Below are positions 16,628 through 25,111 of a stretch of DNA of 64,000 bases, in pieces. This DNA is from Acidimicrobiaceae bacterium (GTDB taxonomy: Bacteria; Actinomycetota; Acidimicrobiia; Acidimicrobiales; UBA8190). Each line of letters opens with the position of its first letter. Positions within the stretch are counted from its first letter, which is position 1. The stretch is from the NCBI GenBank assembly GCA_003151955.1, contig PLZB01000003.1, forward strand, positions 1-64,000, given 5' to 3'. Both the position numbers and the translations under genes were made by a program. Under the pieces are notes generated by a model, which ran no database searches, was not told where the DNA came from, and was given only the letters and a program-made list of their open reading frames with translations.

Positions 16628-18109
16628 ATGCGCGCCCCGGTCCTCCTCCTCCTCCGCCCCGCCAGCCTCCTCGCCGCCCTGACCCTCCTCGGGACTGCCG
16701 CCTGCGGCCCTAGCTCCACCTCGAGCCGCTCCCCCGGGACCACCCCAGCCGCCCTCCCCACCGGACCCGTCGGCCACAGCGGCCGCTGGTTGACCGACGC
16801 CCAGGGCCGGGTCCTCCTCGTCCACGGGGTCAACATGGTCGAGAAGGCCGCCCCCTACGAGCCCGGCCCGGCCGGGTTCACCGCCGCCGACGCCACCTGG
16901 CTGGCCGATCACGGCTTCCGGGCCGTCCGCCTCGGTGTCCTCCCCACCGGTCTCATGCCCACCCCGGGGGTCATCGACCAGGCCTACCTCGACAGCATCG
17001 CCTCCACCGTCAGCCTCCTCGACAAGGCCGGGATCCTCACCCTCATCGACTACCACCAGGACGGCTGGGGTCCCTCCATCGGCGACGACGGCTTCCCGGC
17101 CTGGATGACCCTGACCGGGACGGCGATCAACAACCACGCCGTCTTCCCCCTCTACTACGCCAAGGATCCCGCCATCCAGCAGGCCTTCCAGAGCTTTTGG
17201 GACGACGCCCCCGGACCCGGCGGGGTCGGCCTCCAGGAGGAGATGACGGCGATGTACGGGGCGGTGGCCCGGCGCTTCGCCGCCGATCCCGGCGTCCTCG
17301 GCTACGACCTCCTGAACGAGCCCTGGCCGGGGACGACCTGGACGGCCTGCGCCCAGGACCTGGCCGGCTGCCCCGGCCTCGACCAGTCCGAGCTCGGGGC
17401 CTTCTCGGCCAAGGCCGTCACCGCCATCCGGGGGGCCGGCGACCACCACCTCATCCTCGGGGAGCCCTTCGTCCTGTTCAACTTCGGTCACCCCACCACC
17501 TCGGTCCCCGTTCCCGGCGGTGACCCCAACGCCGGGCTCAGCTTCCACCTCTACACCATCACCACCGGAGCCGAGCCCACCGTCCTCTCCGATGCCGAAG
17601 CCTGGTCGGCCCGGACCGGGGGGGTCCTCCTCAACACCGAGTGGGGGGCCAGCCAGGACCCCGCCGCCATCCACCGCCAGGCCGGGGAGCTCGACAGCGC
17701 CCTCCTCCCCTGGCTCTTCTGGTCCTTCGACGGGGAGATGGTCCCCAAGCTGGCCGCTCCCCCCACCGGGACCAACGTCGCCACCGCCGCGGTCGACGCC
17801 CTCACCGAGGCCTACCCCCTGGCCGTGGCCGGCACCCCCGCCGCCTCCAGCTTCGACCCCACCGCCCGGACCCTCCTGTTCTCCTGGTCGACGGCCCGCC
17901 CCGCCGGGGGGACCTACCCGGCCGGGACCCTCACCACCTTCGAGACCCCCTCCTCCCTCTATCCGGCCGGTTACACCGTCACCGGGACGGGCTTCACCGT
18001 CACCTCGGCCGCCTGCGCCCCGACCCTCACCGTGACGGCCCAGGCCGGGGCGTCCTCCGGCTCGATCCGCATCACCCCGGGTGGGACCTGTCCGGCGTCA
18101 GGAGGCTGA
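16628..18109 (+). CDS. GH5 endoglycoceramidase-like lipoprotein
   Basis: A signal peptide with lipobox GTAAC (Cys about residue 26) is followed by a GH5 barrel. It shows GRVLLVHGVNMVEKAAPYEP, GFRAVRLGVLPTGLMP and IDYHQDGWGP. The acid/base Glu is in YDLLNEPWPGT and the nucleophile Glu in LLNTEWGAS. The HGVN, YHQD and NEPWPG forms are typical of endoglycoceramidase-type GH5 enzymes (glycosphingolipid or steryl-glycoside hydrolysis). The last 90 residues form a beta-sandwich-like domain. At 493 residues it is a normal length. It is probably surface-anchored and its own transcription unit. Confidence 0.87.
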   Translation: MRAPVLLLLRPASLLAALTLLGTAACGPSSTSSRSPGTTPAALPTGPVGHSGRWLTDAQGRVLLVHGVNMVEKAAPYEPGPAGFTAADATWLADHGFRAVRLGVLPTGLMPTPGVIDQAYLDSIASTVSLLDKAGILTLIDYHQDGWGPSIGDDGFPAWMTLTGTAINNHAVFPLYYAKDPAIQQAFQSFWDDAPGPGGVGLQEEMTAMYGAVARRFAADPGVLGYDLLNEPWPGTTWTACAQDLAGCPGLDQSELGAFSAKAVTAIRGAGDHHLILGEPFVLFNFGHPTTSVPVPGGDPNAGLSFHLYTITTGAEPTVLSDAEAWSARTGGVLLNTEWGASQDPAAIHRQAGELDSALLPWLFWSFDGEMVPKLAAPPTGTNVATAAVDALTEAYPLAVAGTPAASSFDPTARTLLFSWSTARPAGGTYPAGTLTTFETPSSLYPAGYTVTGTGFTVTSAACAPTLTVTAQAGASSGSIRITPGGTCPASGG

Positions 18110-18255
18110 CCCGTCGCCCCTGCCCGGGCCAGCACCTCGTCGGCGGTGGCGCCGGCCCGAAGACCGGCGTAGAGGTAGATCACGGCCGAGGAGCGGGGCC
18201 CCGTCCGAACTCGAAGCCGGGCATGGCGCCACCGTAGCCCTGTGCCTTCACCCGA

Positions 18256-19551
18256 TCAGCCCTTGTCCCGGAGCTCGGGTTCTCCGGTGGCATGGGAGGG
18301 CTTCTTCACGGGGTTCCAGGCCCACCGGCCTGGGCCTCCGCTGAGATTCCAGTTCCCCCGGGTCTTCTGGCTGTGGTGGAAGCGGCAGAGCAGGCAGAGG
18401 TTCTCGAGTGCTGTCGGGCCTCGGGCGGCGAAGTCGACCCGCCAGTGGTCCCGTTCGAGCCGGCTCGTCCGGTCGCACCCCGGCACCACGCAGGTCCGGT
18501 CCCGCCACCGGAGGGCCAGGTCCACGACGGACTGGATATTCCTCCCGGCCGAGACGACCGTCCGGATATCGACCCCGTCGGTGACGACCAGGGTCAGGAG
18601 GGCCTCTCCGAGGAGATCCCGGGCTGTGGCGACCGGGACCGGCCCGCATCCGGCGATCTCGACGGTCTCCTCACCTTCGGCCCAACCCCGAAGCAGCGCC
18701 GAGAGGTCCACCCGGATGAGCATCCGGTGCCGGAGACCGCTCCCCGCCCTCCCGCCGTCGCCCTCCCCGGCGCCGCTTCCGCCTCCGGCCGCCGAACGTC
18801 GGATCAGGGCCAGGAGGGCATCTGCACGGTACGCCCCCGTCGACTCCTGGCGTCCCGCCTTTCGGGCCTCGGCGAAGACCCGGTCCGCCTCCTCCTCCAC
18901 CAACACCCGGATCTCGGCCATCCGCTCCGGAGCCAGCCGGCCGTTCACCACCCCCATCCCCTCCCCGTCGGTCCCGAACCAGACCGACCGGTTTCGGTGC
19001 TGCCTCCGGGCCCGGGCCTCGTCGTCCTCCCTCGACCGGGCCTCCGTCTCCCCCTTCTTCCGGAGGTTCCGGATCTCCCCCAGGGACCGCCGGCCCGCCT
19101 CGATGATCTCCTCCTGCCGGCCCGGCGCCCTTTCGGCCGCCAGCGCGACCTCCTCGGTCTCCCGGGGCGAGAGCTGGCCCTCCCGGACCGCAGCGGCGAC
19201 CTTCGGGAGCTTCTTCAGCCGGGCGCCCGTCCGGAGCTCCCCCCGGGCTTCACGGCTGTCGGATCCCGCCACGTCGGCCAGCCAGTCCTCCGCCGACCGG
19301 TACCGACCCCCCTGCCGCCAGGCCTCCGCACATTCGGCCACCCGGCCGGCCGCCGCCAACCTACCGGCCGAGCCGAGCCGGGCGACACGGCTGAAGACGG
19401 TGGCCAGCCGGGCCGCCTCCGGCCCCGAGGCCGCCCCCGGATCGAAGCCCCGGACCAGGGCACCCAGGTCTCCCGCCGCCACCTCGAGCCGCTCGAGCAG
19501 GTCTGCCGCCGAATCCATGCGTCGATCATCACAGAAGGGTGTGACAGGCAT
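18256..19551 (-). CDS. DUF222 domain HNH endonuclease (13E12 repeat family)
   Basis: This 431-residue protein has an N-terminal helical DUF222 region (LATVFSRVARLG ... ARGELRTGARLKKLP) and a C-terminal HNH nuclease with CVVPGCDRTSRLERDHWRVD and LCRFHHSQKT, which supply the zinc cysteines and H-N-H residues. The family is highly repeated in actinobacterial genomes, often mobile and of unclear function. ATG 19551 is the first start; ATG 19518 (MDSAADLLERLE) is plausible because a TACGGT box lies just upstream. Confidence 0.88.
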   Translation of the reverse strand: MPVTPFCDDRRMDSAADLLERLEVAAGDLGALVRGFDPGAASGPEAARLATVFSRVARLGSAGRLAAAGRVAECAEAWRQGGRYRSAEDWLADVAGSDSREARGELRTGARLKKLPKVAAAVREGQLSPRETEEVALAAERAPGRQEEIIEAGRRSLGEIRNLRKKGETEARSREDDEARARRQHRNRSVWFGTDGEGMGVVNGRLAPERMAEIRVLVEEEADRVFAEARKAGRQESTGAYRADALLALIRRSAAGGGSGAGEGDGGRAGSGLRHRMLIRVDLSALLRGWAEGEETVEIAGCGPVPVATARDLLGEALLTLVVTDGVDIRTVVSAGRNIQSVVDLALRWRDRTCVVPGCDRTSRLERDHWRVDFAARGPTALENLCLLCRFHHSQKTRGNWNLSGGPGRWAWNPVKKPSHATGEPELRDKG

Positions 19552-19817
19552 TCACCGTAGGCACGGTGGCATGTGTCAGGACTGACCCTCGGCTCTCGAC
19601 GGGGGAGGATGGAGTCCGTGGCTGACGAATGGCGGGTCCCGGTCTGGCCTGAGGAGATCGAGCTCCGGCGAACTCCGGGGGGAGCGATCAAGCGGTGACC
19701 TGGCGGGCGGTGGCGGCTCTGACATCTGACCGGCCGGAGCTTTCACCCGCTGATGCAGTACCGGCAGGTCAGTGTCCCCGATCCCGGGGAACCCGGTCCG
19801 CCGCCGTTCGCCGATCC

Positions 19818-20263
19818 ATGCGAGAGGGTCACCTCTCTCTCGGGCAGTGCCGTGACCTCTACGGCATCCTCGCCGCATTCACGAGGACACCCGAGTCCTG
19901 TTGGCTCGGCATCTGGGAAGGCCACGGCAGTCTCTACGCCCCTTCGGGTGGTGCTGTCCGCTTGCATGCTCCCCGGTTCTCCCATCCCGGACGGAGCTAC
20001 CTCCTGGCCAAGGCTCCCTGCGCGTCGATCTCCGAGCTCGGCCGATGGCCGCTCGGCATCACCCCGGACCTGGTCTGGCCCGAGGACCGGGCCTGGTGGT
20101 GGCGAGCGAGATCGACTTCGACTTCGACTCGACCCTCGTCGCGGCTTCGGAGGAGGCTGCTGCCGCTCCCCTCGTCGACGACCGGCTCGAAGTGCTGGAG
20201 GTGGGGCCCCGGAACCGGCTCGACTGGGGCGGCGATCTCCTCAATCCGCCCCTGGAGGGGTAG
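19818..20263 (+). pseudogene. conserved actinobacterial protein, frameshifted remnant
   Basis: One frame encodes CWLGIWEGHGSLYAPSG ... DLVWPEDRAW and a second continues with VVASEIDFDFDSTLVA to a stop at 20263. Together they match a conserved protein of unknown role whose members read CWFxxWEG ... PEDRAWCVATEID...TYV (recalled, not searched). A missing base near 20096-20101 (in a TGGTGGTGG run) breaks the frame. The usual N-terminal third is not found upstream, so the copy is also truncated. Bases 19552-19817 upstream hold no other gene that I can support. Confidence 0.6.
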
Positions 20264-20264
20264 C

Positions 20265-20504
20265 TCAGTCGGAGCCGCCGTCCCCGGCCGGGGGTCGGAG
20301 ATCGAGCCGGAGGGTGAGGATCCCGTTCTCGAGGCTGGCCTCGCAGTCGCCGATCATGGCGTAGTCCATGAAGTCGAACTGGGCCTGCTCCACGAACCGC
20401 TGCCGCTCGGGTCCCTCGACGGGGGGGAGCCCCCGGCTCCGGACGGCCTGGGCCCGCTCCCGGAACCGCTCCACCATGGCATCGGGGTCGAATTCGTCGG
20501 CCAC
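20265..20504 (-). CDS. 79-residue conserved hypothetical protein
   Basis: The gene starts at GTG 20504, 7 bases after a -10-like TACAGT. The product begins VADEFDPDAMVERFRERAQAV, contains PPVEGPERQRFVEQAQFDF and ends in an acidic Gly/Asp tail. The pattern of an amphipathic helix and beta hairpin is natural and I recall relatives in Acidimicrobiia, but no function. The longer frame reaching 20810 would run antisense through another gene and is not accepted. Confidence 0.65.
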   Translation of the reverse strand: MADEFDPDAMVERFRERAQAVRSRGLPPVEGPERQRFVEQAQFDFMDYAMIGDCEASLENGILTLRLDLRPPAGDGGSD

Positions 20505-20511
20505 GGGTCCG

Positions 20512-20517
20512 ACTGTA
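20512..20517 (-). promoter_or_regulatory. -10 box TACAGT, leaderless promoter
   Basis: Reading minus, TACAGT is followed by 7 bases and the GTG start at 20504. Confidence 0.45.
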
Positions 20518-20561
20518 TCGGGCCCGGCCACCCCGTCCCGACCTGGCATCCCGGGGCGGCA

Positions 20562-20595
20562 CCCACCTGTAGACTTGTCCGGGTTCGCAGGTGGG
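20562..20595. promoter_or_regulatory. inverted repeat and promoter upstream of the small zinc-ribbon-like gene
   Basis: CCCACCTG (20562-20569) and CAGGTGGG (20588-20595) form a perfect 8-bp inverted repeat with an 18-base loop. A -10-like TAGACT (20570-20575) lies inside the loop. The arrangement may be an operator around the promoter, or a hairpin if transcription starts upstream. Confidence 0.35.
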
Positions 20596-20627
20596 GGCCC
20601 CTGGACTCGGCCCACGGAGGAGCAACC

Positions 20628-20840
20628 GTGAAGAAGGGACGGCATCGCCGCTTCGAAGAAGCCCGGAGCCTGAAGCGCTCCGTGGCGACCGAGGTCGGGC
20701 CCTGCGCCGAGTGCGGTGCCGAGCCCGACGACGAGCATGCGTCCTGGTGCGAGGCCGAGGTCGACGAGTTCGAGGAGATCGTCGGCATCCGGTCCCCCGA
20801 CGCCGGCCACGACGAGGAGGACCCGCTGGCGGCGGAGTGA
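20628..20840 (+). CDS. 70-residue zinc-ribbon-like small protein
   Basis: It starts at GTG 20628, after a strong ribosome binding site (GGAGGA, 20617-20622). A basic N-terminus (VKKGRHRRFEEARSLKR) precedes a CAECGAE...SWC cluster, which may bind zinc, and an acidic C-terminus ending in DEEDPLAAE. I do not recognise the family. It is followed by a hairpin terminator shared with the convergent cysteine-rich protein gene. Confidence 0.65.
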   Translation: MKKGRHRRFEEARSLKRSVATEVGPCAECGAEPDDEHASWCEAEVDEFEEIVGIRSPDAGHDEEDPLAAE

Positions 20841-20845
20841 CCCCC

Positions 20846-20870
20846 GGGCGGGGGCTACCGGCCCGCCTTT
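20846..20870. terminator. hairpin terminator between convergent genes
   Basis: GGCGGG (20847-20852) pairs with CCCGCC (20862-20867) across a 9-base loop, followed by TTT. It lies between the stops of the genes at 20840 and 20877 and may act in both directions. Confidence 0.5.
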
Positions 20871-20876
20871 GTCAGG

Positions 20877-21668
20877 TCAGCGGCGGATGGCGGGGTGGGG
20901 GACCTTGACCGCCACCGCCATCGGGGTCCCGTTCGTCGGCGGGGGCTGCTTCCGGGCCTGGAGGTAGGCGGCCAGCCGCTTGTAGATCTTCCGGCCCACC
21001 ATCTCGACCAGCTCGTCCTTCAGCTCCTCGTAGACGGGGTTCGCCCCCACGAAGGCCTCCGGGGACTCCGTGCACCACCAGTGGAACTCGAAGCCCCCGT
21101 CCCCCCAGTTCCGGCGGTCCCACTGGCTCACGACGGACGTGACGTGCCCGTCGGTGGCCACCTCGTCGTCCCGGCGGAGGGGGAGCTGCCAGCAGACGTC
21201 CGGCTTCAGGGTGAGGTGGGGGACCCCCCGCTTGACCGCCACCTGGTGGAGGGCGCAGCCCGGCCCCGTCGGCCAGCCGACCCGGTTCAGGAAGATGCAG
21301 GAGTCGTGGACGATCCGGGTCGTCACCTCCCCGTTCTTGTGCTTGACCGAGATCCCGTGCTGCTTCCCCTCCCGCCGGAACTGCCACTCCTCCTCGGTCA
21401 GGGTGGCCGCCACCGCCTTCACCCGGGCCACGTCCTCCTCTCCGGTGAAATGGGCTCCATAGGAGCAGCACCCTTCGACCATCTCCGGGGCCGGGCCGGT
21501 GAGGACCCCCTGGCAGCCGTTGCCGAAGATGCAGGTCCAGTTGCTCTCGAGGAAGGTCACGTCGAAGAGCCAGGTCCGGTCCTCGACGGGGTCCGGGAAG
21601 CTGACCCACTCGTGGGCGCCTGTCGGGATCGTCCCCGACCCGTTCGTCGCCGGACCTGACTCGCTCAT
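20877..21668 (-). CDS. cysteine-rich conserved protein, possibly metal-binding
   Basis: This 263-residue protein carries eight cysteines: WTCIFGNGCQGVLT, VEGCCSYGAHF, HDSCIFLN, GPGCALHQ, PDVCWQLP and HWWCTES. The spread pattern resembles YkgJ/DUF3109-type zinc or Fe-S proteins and a conserved actinobacterial family, but no function is established that I recall. It overlaps the radical SAM gene by ATGA, so the two are made together and it may be a partner of that enzyme. Confidence 0.78.
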   Translation of the reverse strand: MSESGPATNGSGTIPTGAHEWVSFPDPVEDRTWLFDVTFLESNWTCIFGNGCQGVLTGPAPEMVEGCCSYGAHFTGEEDVARVKAVAATLTEEEWQFRREGKQHGISVKHKNGEVTTRIVHDSCIFLNRVGWPTGPGCALHQVAVKRGVPHLTLKPDVCWQLPLRRDDEVATDGHVTSVVSQWDRRNWGDGGFEFHWWCTESPEAFVGANPVYEELKDELVEMVGRKIYKRLAAYLQARKQPPPTNGTPMAVAVKVPHPAIRR

Positions 21669-23107
21669 GCTCGGACTCCTACCGTCGTCGTCAAGGGGGG
21701 ATCTCCGGCCGCCAGGACCGGATCCAGCTGGGACCGCATCGGCTCGGCACAGCAGAACCAGGCCTCCGTCAGCCGGGGCCGCTCGTCGGGCGCCAGGACC
21801 GAGGCCAGGCCCGGGATGATCCCCGGCCGGGGACCCCCCTCACCGGGGAAGGCTCCCCCGACGGCCTCCCTGACGGCGCTGTAGGCCTCCTCGGCCGGCC
21901 AGAGCCCGGCCCCGGCCCGCTCGGCCAGGGCGGCCAGGGCCAGTTGGAGCTCGTCGACCCGGGGGTCCGGGGCCCGCCAGCGCCAGCCCAAGTGCTCCCG
22001 GTCGTAGTCCTCGAGCCGTCCCTCGAGCTCCCCGGCGGCGAGGAGGAGGGACCGGGGGGGGACGAGGAGCCGGATGGCGTACTGGATCGGATCGACGTTC
22101 CCGACCAGGTCGCAGCCGGCCACCAGGTCGACCAGGGCCCAGAGGTCCTCGGGTCCGGTCCAGGGGGTGAACGGGAGGAGGGACGGTCGGGGCTCGATCC
22201 CGGCCTCCCGGAGGAGCCGGACCGCCTCGATCTCGTCGGCCACCGTGTGGCCCTTGTCCAGCCGCTCCAGGATGGCATCTGTCGCCGACTCGAAGGCCGA
22301 GACCACGAAGAGGCAGCCCTTGGCGGCCAGCTCCGGCCAGAGAGCCGGGTGCCGGAGGATGTGCTCCACCTTCACCGTCACGTCGAAGCTGAGCCCCGGG
22401 AATGCCCCGTGGACGGCGTCCACCACCCGCCGGGCGTGGTGGGGCCCGTTCAGGAAGTCGGGGTCCCCGAAGCTGAGGTGCTCCATCCCGAGCTCGACGA
22501 GCTGGGTCACGTCGGCCAGGAGGGCCTCCTCACCCACCAGCCGGGTCCTCCCGTCGTAGACGACGGGGACCGGGCAGTGCCGGCACCGGTGGGCGCAGCC
22601 GTGGCTCGCCTCCACGTAGCCCGCCAGCCGTTCCCCTCCGGCCAGGGCCAGCCGGGCGTAGGCGTCGAGGGGGGGTAGGAGATGGCGGGCCGGCAGCCCG
22701 AAGGCCCCCCGGCCCAGGGCAATCCGGGTGCCCGTCGCCGCCGGGACTCCGGACCCGGCCAACCCCTCCACCCAGGCCACCAGCTCCGGTTCGTACTCCC
22801 CGGCGATGGACAGCCCGTCGAGCCCCTCCTCGGCGAGGACGGCGTAGAGCCCGTAGAAGCAGAGGGCCAGGCCGGGCCGGGCCGCCCGGATGGCGGCGGC
22901 CGCGGCCAGGGCCAGCCGCATGGCGGTGTGCATCGGGACCGAGAGGGCCACCGCCTCGGCCCAGGCCACCGCCTCCGGATCGAGTCGCTCCACGGCCAGG
23001 TCGACGCACCGGACCTCGTGGCCCCCCCGGATCAGGGCTCCCGCCGGCGAGGCCACGTGGATGGGCTGGTGGCCGAGCTCGTAGGTCGAGACGAGGAGGA
23101 CCCGCAC
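21665..23107 (-). CDS. B12-type radical SAM protein with C-terminal CCAEP tail
   Basis: The start is set at GTG 23107, 7 bases after the -10-like TACGTT, giving MRVLLVSTYELGHQPIHVA, a B12-binding-like N-terminal fold. The radical SAM cluster motif is CAHRCRHC (CX3CX2C) near residue 170, with later SAM-barrel segments FGDPDFLNGPHHA and VSAFESATD. The C-terminus has AWFCCAEPMRSQL. I recall a radical SAM family named for CUAEP or CCAEP tails, in which some members carry selenocysteine. The substrate is unknown. It is coupled to the cysteine-rich protein and follows an ATP-grasp gene by 45 bases. Confidence 0.82.
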   Translation of the reverse strand: MRVLLVSTYELGHQPIHVASPAGALIRGGHEVRCVDLAVERLDPEAVAWAEAVALSVPMHTAMRLALAAAAAIRAARPGLALCFYGLYAVLAEEGLDGLSIAGEYEPELVAWVEGLAGSGVPAATGTRIALGRGAFGLPARHLLPPLDAYARLALAGGERLAGYVEASHGCAHRCRHCPVPVVYDGRTRLVGEEALLADVTQLVELGMEHLSFGDPDFLNGPHHARRVVDAVHGAFPGLSFDVTVKVEHILRHPALWPELAAKGCLFVVSAFESATDAILERLDKGHTVADEIEAVRLLREAGIEPRPSLLPFTPWTGPEDLWALVDLVAGCDLVGNVDPIQYAIRLLVPPRSLLLAAGELEGRLEDYDREHLGWRWRAPDPRVDELQLALAALAERAGAGLWPAEEAYSAVREAVGGAFPGEGGPRPGIIPGLASVLAPDERPRLTEAWFCCAEPMRSQLDPVLAAGDPPLTTTVGVRA

Positions 23108-23114
23108 GGCGCCC

Positions 23115-23120
23115 AACGTA
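23115..23120 (-). promoter_or_regulatory. -10 box TACGTT before the radical SAM gene
   Basis: Reading minus, TACGTT is followed by 7 bases and GTG 23107, suggesting an internal leaderless promoter within the ATP-grasp/radical SAM unit. Confidence 0.4.
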
Positions 23121-23152
23121 GTGCCTGGCGCCCGGCCCTCCCGCCGACGGCC

Positions 23153-24394
23153 TCAGGGCCTTCCCCGGGTCTCCTCGACCCTGACCTCCAGGAGCCCCTG
23201 GGCCCGCCGGAGGGCTTTCTCGACCCGGGCCGGGGTCGGTCCCTCGGCGAAGACGAACCCCAGATATCGGTCCCCCTCGGGAACGGCCACGATCGGCCGG
23301 CCCGGGGCGACCGTGGTCTCGACGGCCAGGATCCCCGGCACTGCCAGGGCCTCCTCCCGGCCCTCCACCCCGATCAGCGTTCCCGTCCCCGGGATGGGGA
23401 GCATCAGCACCCCGGCCGCCCGCCCCTCCCGGTCCCGGTCGAGGGGGAGCCCGAGGGCCTGGGCCAGGACCAGCTCCTCCAGGCTCCTCCCCGTCCCGAA
23501 CCGAAGCGTCCGGCTGCAGAGTCCCCCGATGGTCCGGGCCGCCACCTCGATCACGCTGGCCCGGCCCCCCGAGACCCGCACCTCGGCGTGGACCGGCCCC
23601 TCGGACAGCCCCAGGGCCCGGGCCGCCTGCCCGGCCGCAGCCGCCACCGCGGCCAGCTCCCCGGTCGGGAGCCGGGACGGTGTCACGTAGATCGTCTCCT
23701 CGAAGTAGGGGCCCTCGAGGGGATCAGGCTTGTCGAAGACGGCCAGGACGGTCAGCTCCCCCCCGTCGAGGATCCCCTCCACCGCCACCTCCGCCCCCCC
23801 GACGAAGGCCTCGACCAGGACGGTGGGGGAGGGGCCGGCCCCGGCCCGGGAGGCGATACCCCGGACCCGCTCCACCACCGAGAGCACCCCGGCCGGGTCG
23901 TCGACCCGGATGACCCCCTGGCTTCCCGAGAGGTCCCTTGGCTTCACCACGCAGGGGTAGCCCACCGAGGCGACCACCTCGAAGGTCTCCGCCTCCCCGG
24001 CCCGACCCCGCAGCGGGGCGAAGGCGGGCTGGGGAACCTCGGCCGCCGCCAGCGCCCGCCGCATGGCGATTTTGTCCCGGGCCGCCGCCACGGCCGCCGG
24101 GGGGTTGTGCCTCAGCCCGAGCCGGGCCGAGGCCTCGGCCGCCACCAGGGTCCCCTGGTCGTCGACGGCCACCACGGCGTCGAGGGGGGCCACCCGGTCC
24201 TGCTCGACGATGGCGCTGGCGGCCGCTCCGGGATCGTCGAAGGGGAGCTCGAGGGAGCGCCCTCCCATCACCCCGCGCAGCGCCAGGGCTTCGGACGACC
24301 CCACCACCACCTCGACGCCCAGGGCCAGGGCCGCCTCCAGGAAGTCCCCGGCCCGGTAGGAGGCCGAGGGGACGAGGAGGAGGACCCGGGCCAT
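23153..24394 (-). CDS. ATP-grasp domain ligase
   Basis: From ATG 24394 (MARVLLLVPSASYRAGDFLEAA) the product is 413 residues. It has a Rossmann-like pre-ATP-grasp domain, AARDKIAMRRALAAAEVPQP, the nucleotide-binding CVVKPRDLSGSQGV, the VLVEAFVGGAEVAVEGIL segment and the metal-binding RASVIEVAARTIGGL. ATP-grasp enzymes activate carboxylates as acyl phosphates for attack by an amine or thiol. Substrate specificity cannot be read. Next to a CCAEP-tail radical SAM protein, it may modify a small molecule or peptide in the same pathway. Confidence 0.87.
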   Translation of the reverse strand: MARVLLLVPSASYRAGDFLEAALALGVEVVVGSSEALALRGVMGGRSLELPFDDPGAAASAIVEQDRVAPLDAVVAVDDQGTLVAAEASARLGLRHNPPAAVAAARDKIAMRRALAAAEVPQPAFAPLRGRAGEAETFEVVASVGYPCVVKPRDLSGSQGVIRVDDPAGVLSVVERVRGIASRAGAGPSPTVLVEAFVGGAEVAVEGILDGGELTVLAVFDKPDPLEGPYFEETIYVTPSRLPTGELAAVAAAAGQAARALGLSEGPVHAEVRVSGGRASVIEVAARTIGGLCSRTLRFGTGRSLEELVLAQALGLPLDRDREGRAAGVLMLPIPGTGTLIGVEGREEALAVPGILAVETTVAPGRPIVAVPEGDRYLGFVFAEGPTPARVEKALRRAQGLLEVRVEETRGRP

Positions 24395-24425
24395 CCCCCT
24401 ATGATGGTCCCCGGAGGTGACGGCC

Positions 24426-25073
24426 ATGGCCGATGACATCGTTTCGACAGACACCGTTTCGACGCTCACGATCACCCCGGCCGCCCAGGGGGTGGTCAGG
24501 GACGCCATGGCGGACGAGCCCGACTCCGACCGGCTGGCCCTCTGGGTCGAGGTGACCGGGGCCTCGAACGGCGCCTACACCTACGACATCTACTTCCAGG
24601 CCGCCACCGATGCCGGACCGGACGACTCCCGGTCCGACGCCGACGGGATCACGGTGATCGTCCCCGAGGAGTCCCTGGACCGGGTCCGGGGAGCCCGCCT
24701 CGACTGGTCCGACGACGGCGAGGGGGGCCTCGTCATCCTCAACCCCAACATCCCCCCCAAGCCCGCCTCCGCCACTGTCCCCGAGGGTGATCTGACGAGC
24801 GACATGGCCCTCCGGGTCATCGCCGTCCTCGAGGAGCAGATCAACCCCTCCATCGCCGCCCACGGGGGCCGGGCCGAGCTCGTCTCCGTCGTCGAGGGCA
24901 CCGCCTACCTCCGGCTCGGGGGTGGCTGCCAGGGTTGCGGGATGGCCAAGGTCACCCTCTCCCAGGGCATCGAGGTGGCCCTGCGGGACGAGATCCCCGA
25001 GCTCGTCGGCGTCGTCGACGTCACCGACCACGCCAGCGGGACCAACCCCTTCTTCGAGTCGGCCAAGAAGTAA
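24426..25073 (+). CDS. nfuA: NfuA-like Fe-S cluster carrier
   Basis: The start ATG 24426 has an excellent ribosome binding site (GGAGGTGA, 24413-24420), and a TATGAT -10 box lies at 24400-24405. GTG 24417 is an in-frame alternative. The 215-residue product has an N-terminal degenerate A-type (HesB/IscA-like) domain without cysteines and a C-terminal NifU domain (LEEQINPSIAAHGGRAELV ... LGGGCQGCGMAKVTL) with the CxxC that binds a 4Fe-4S cluster. It would hand clusters to apo-enzymes, possibly including the divergent radical SAM protein. Confidence 0.88.
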   Translation: MADDIVSTDTVSTLTITPAAQGVVRDAMADEPDSDRLALWVEVTGASNGAYTYDIYFQAATDAGPDDSRSDADGITVIVPEESLDRVRGARLDWSDDGEGGLVILNPNIPPKPASATVPEGDLTSDMALRVIAVLEEQINPSIAAHGGRAELVSVVEGTAYLRLGGGCQGCGMAKVTLSQGIEVALRDEIPELVGVVDVTDHASGTNPFFESAKK

Positions 25074-25111
25074 GGCTGTTCAGGCGGCGCAGGGCCTCGA
25101 CCCTGCGAGCC

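Noticed and set aside
20505-20810. N-terminal extension of the 79-residue protein to 20810
   Set aside because: It would overlap the zinc-ribbon-like gene antisense. GTG 20504 with a -10 box 7 bases upstream is a better start.
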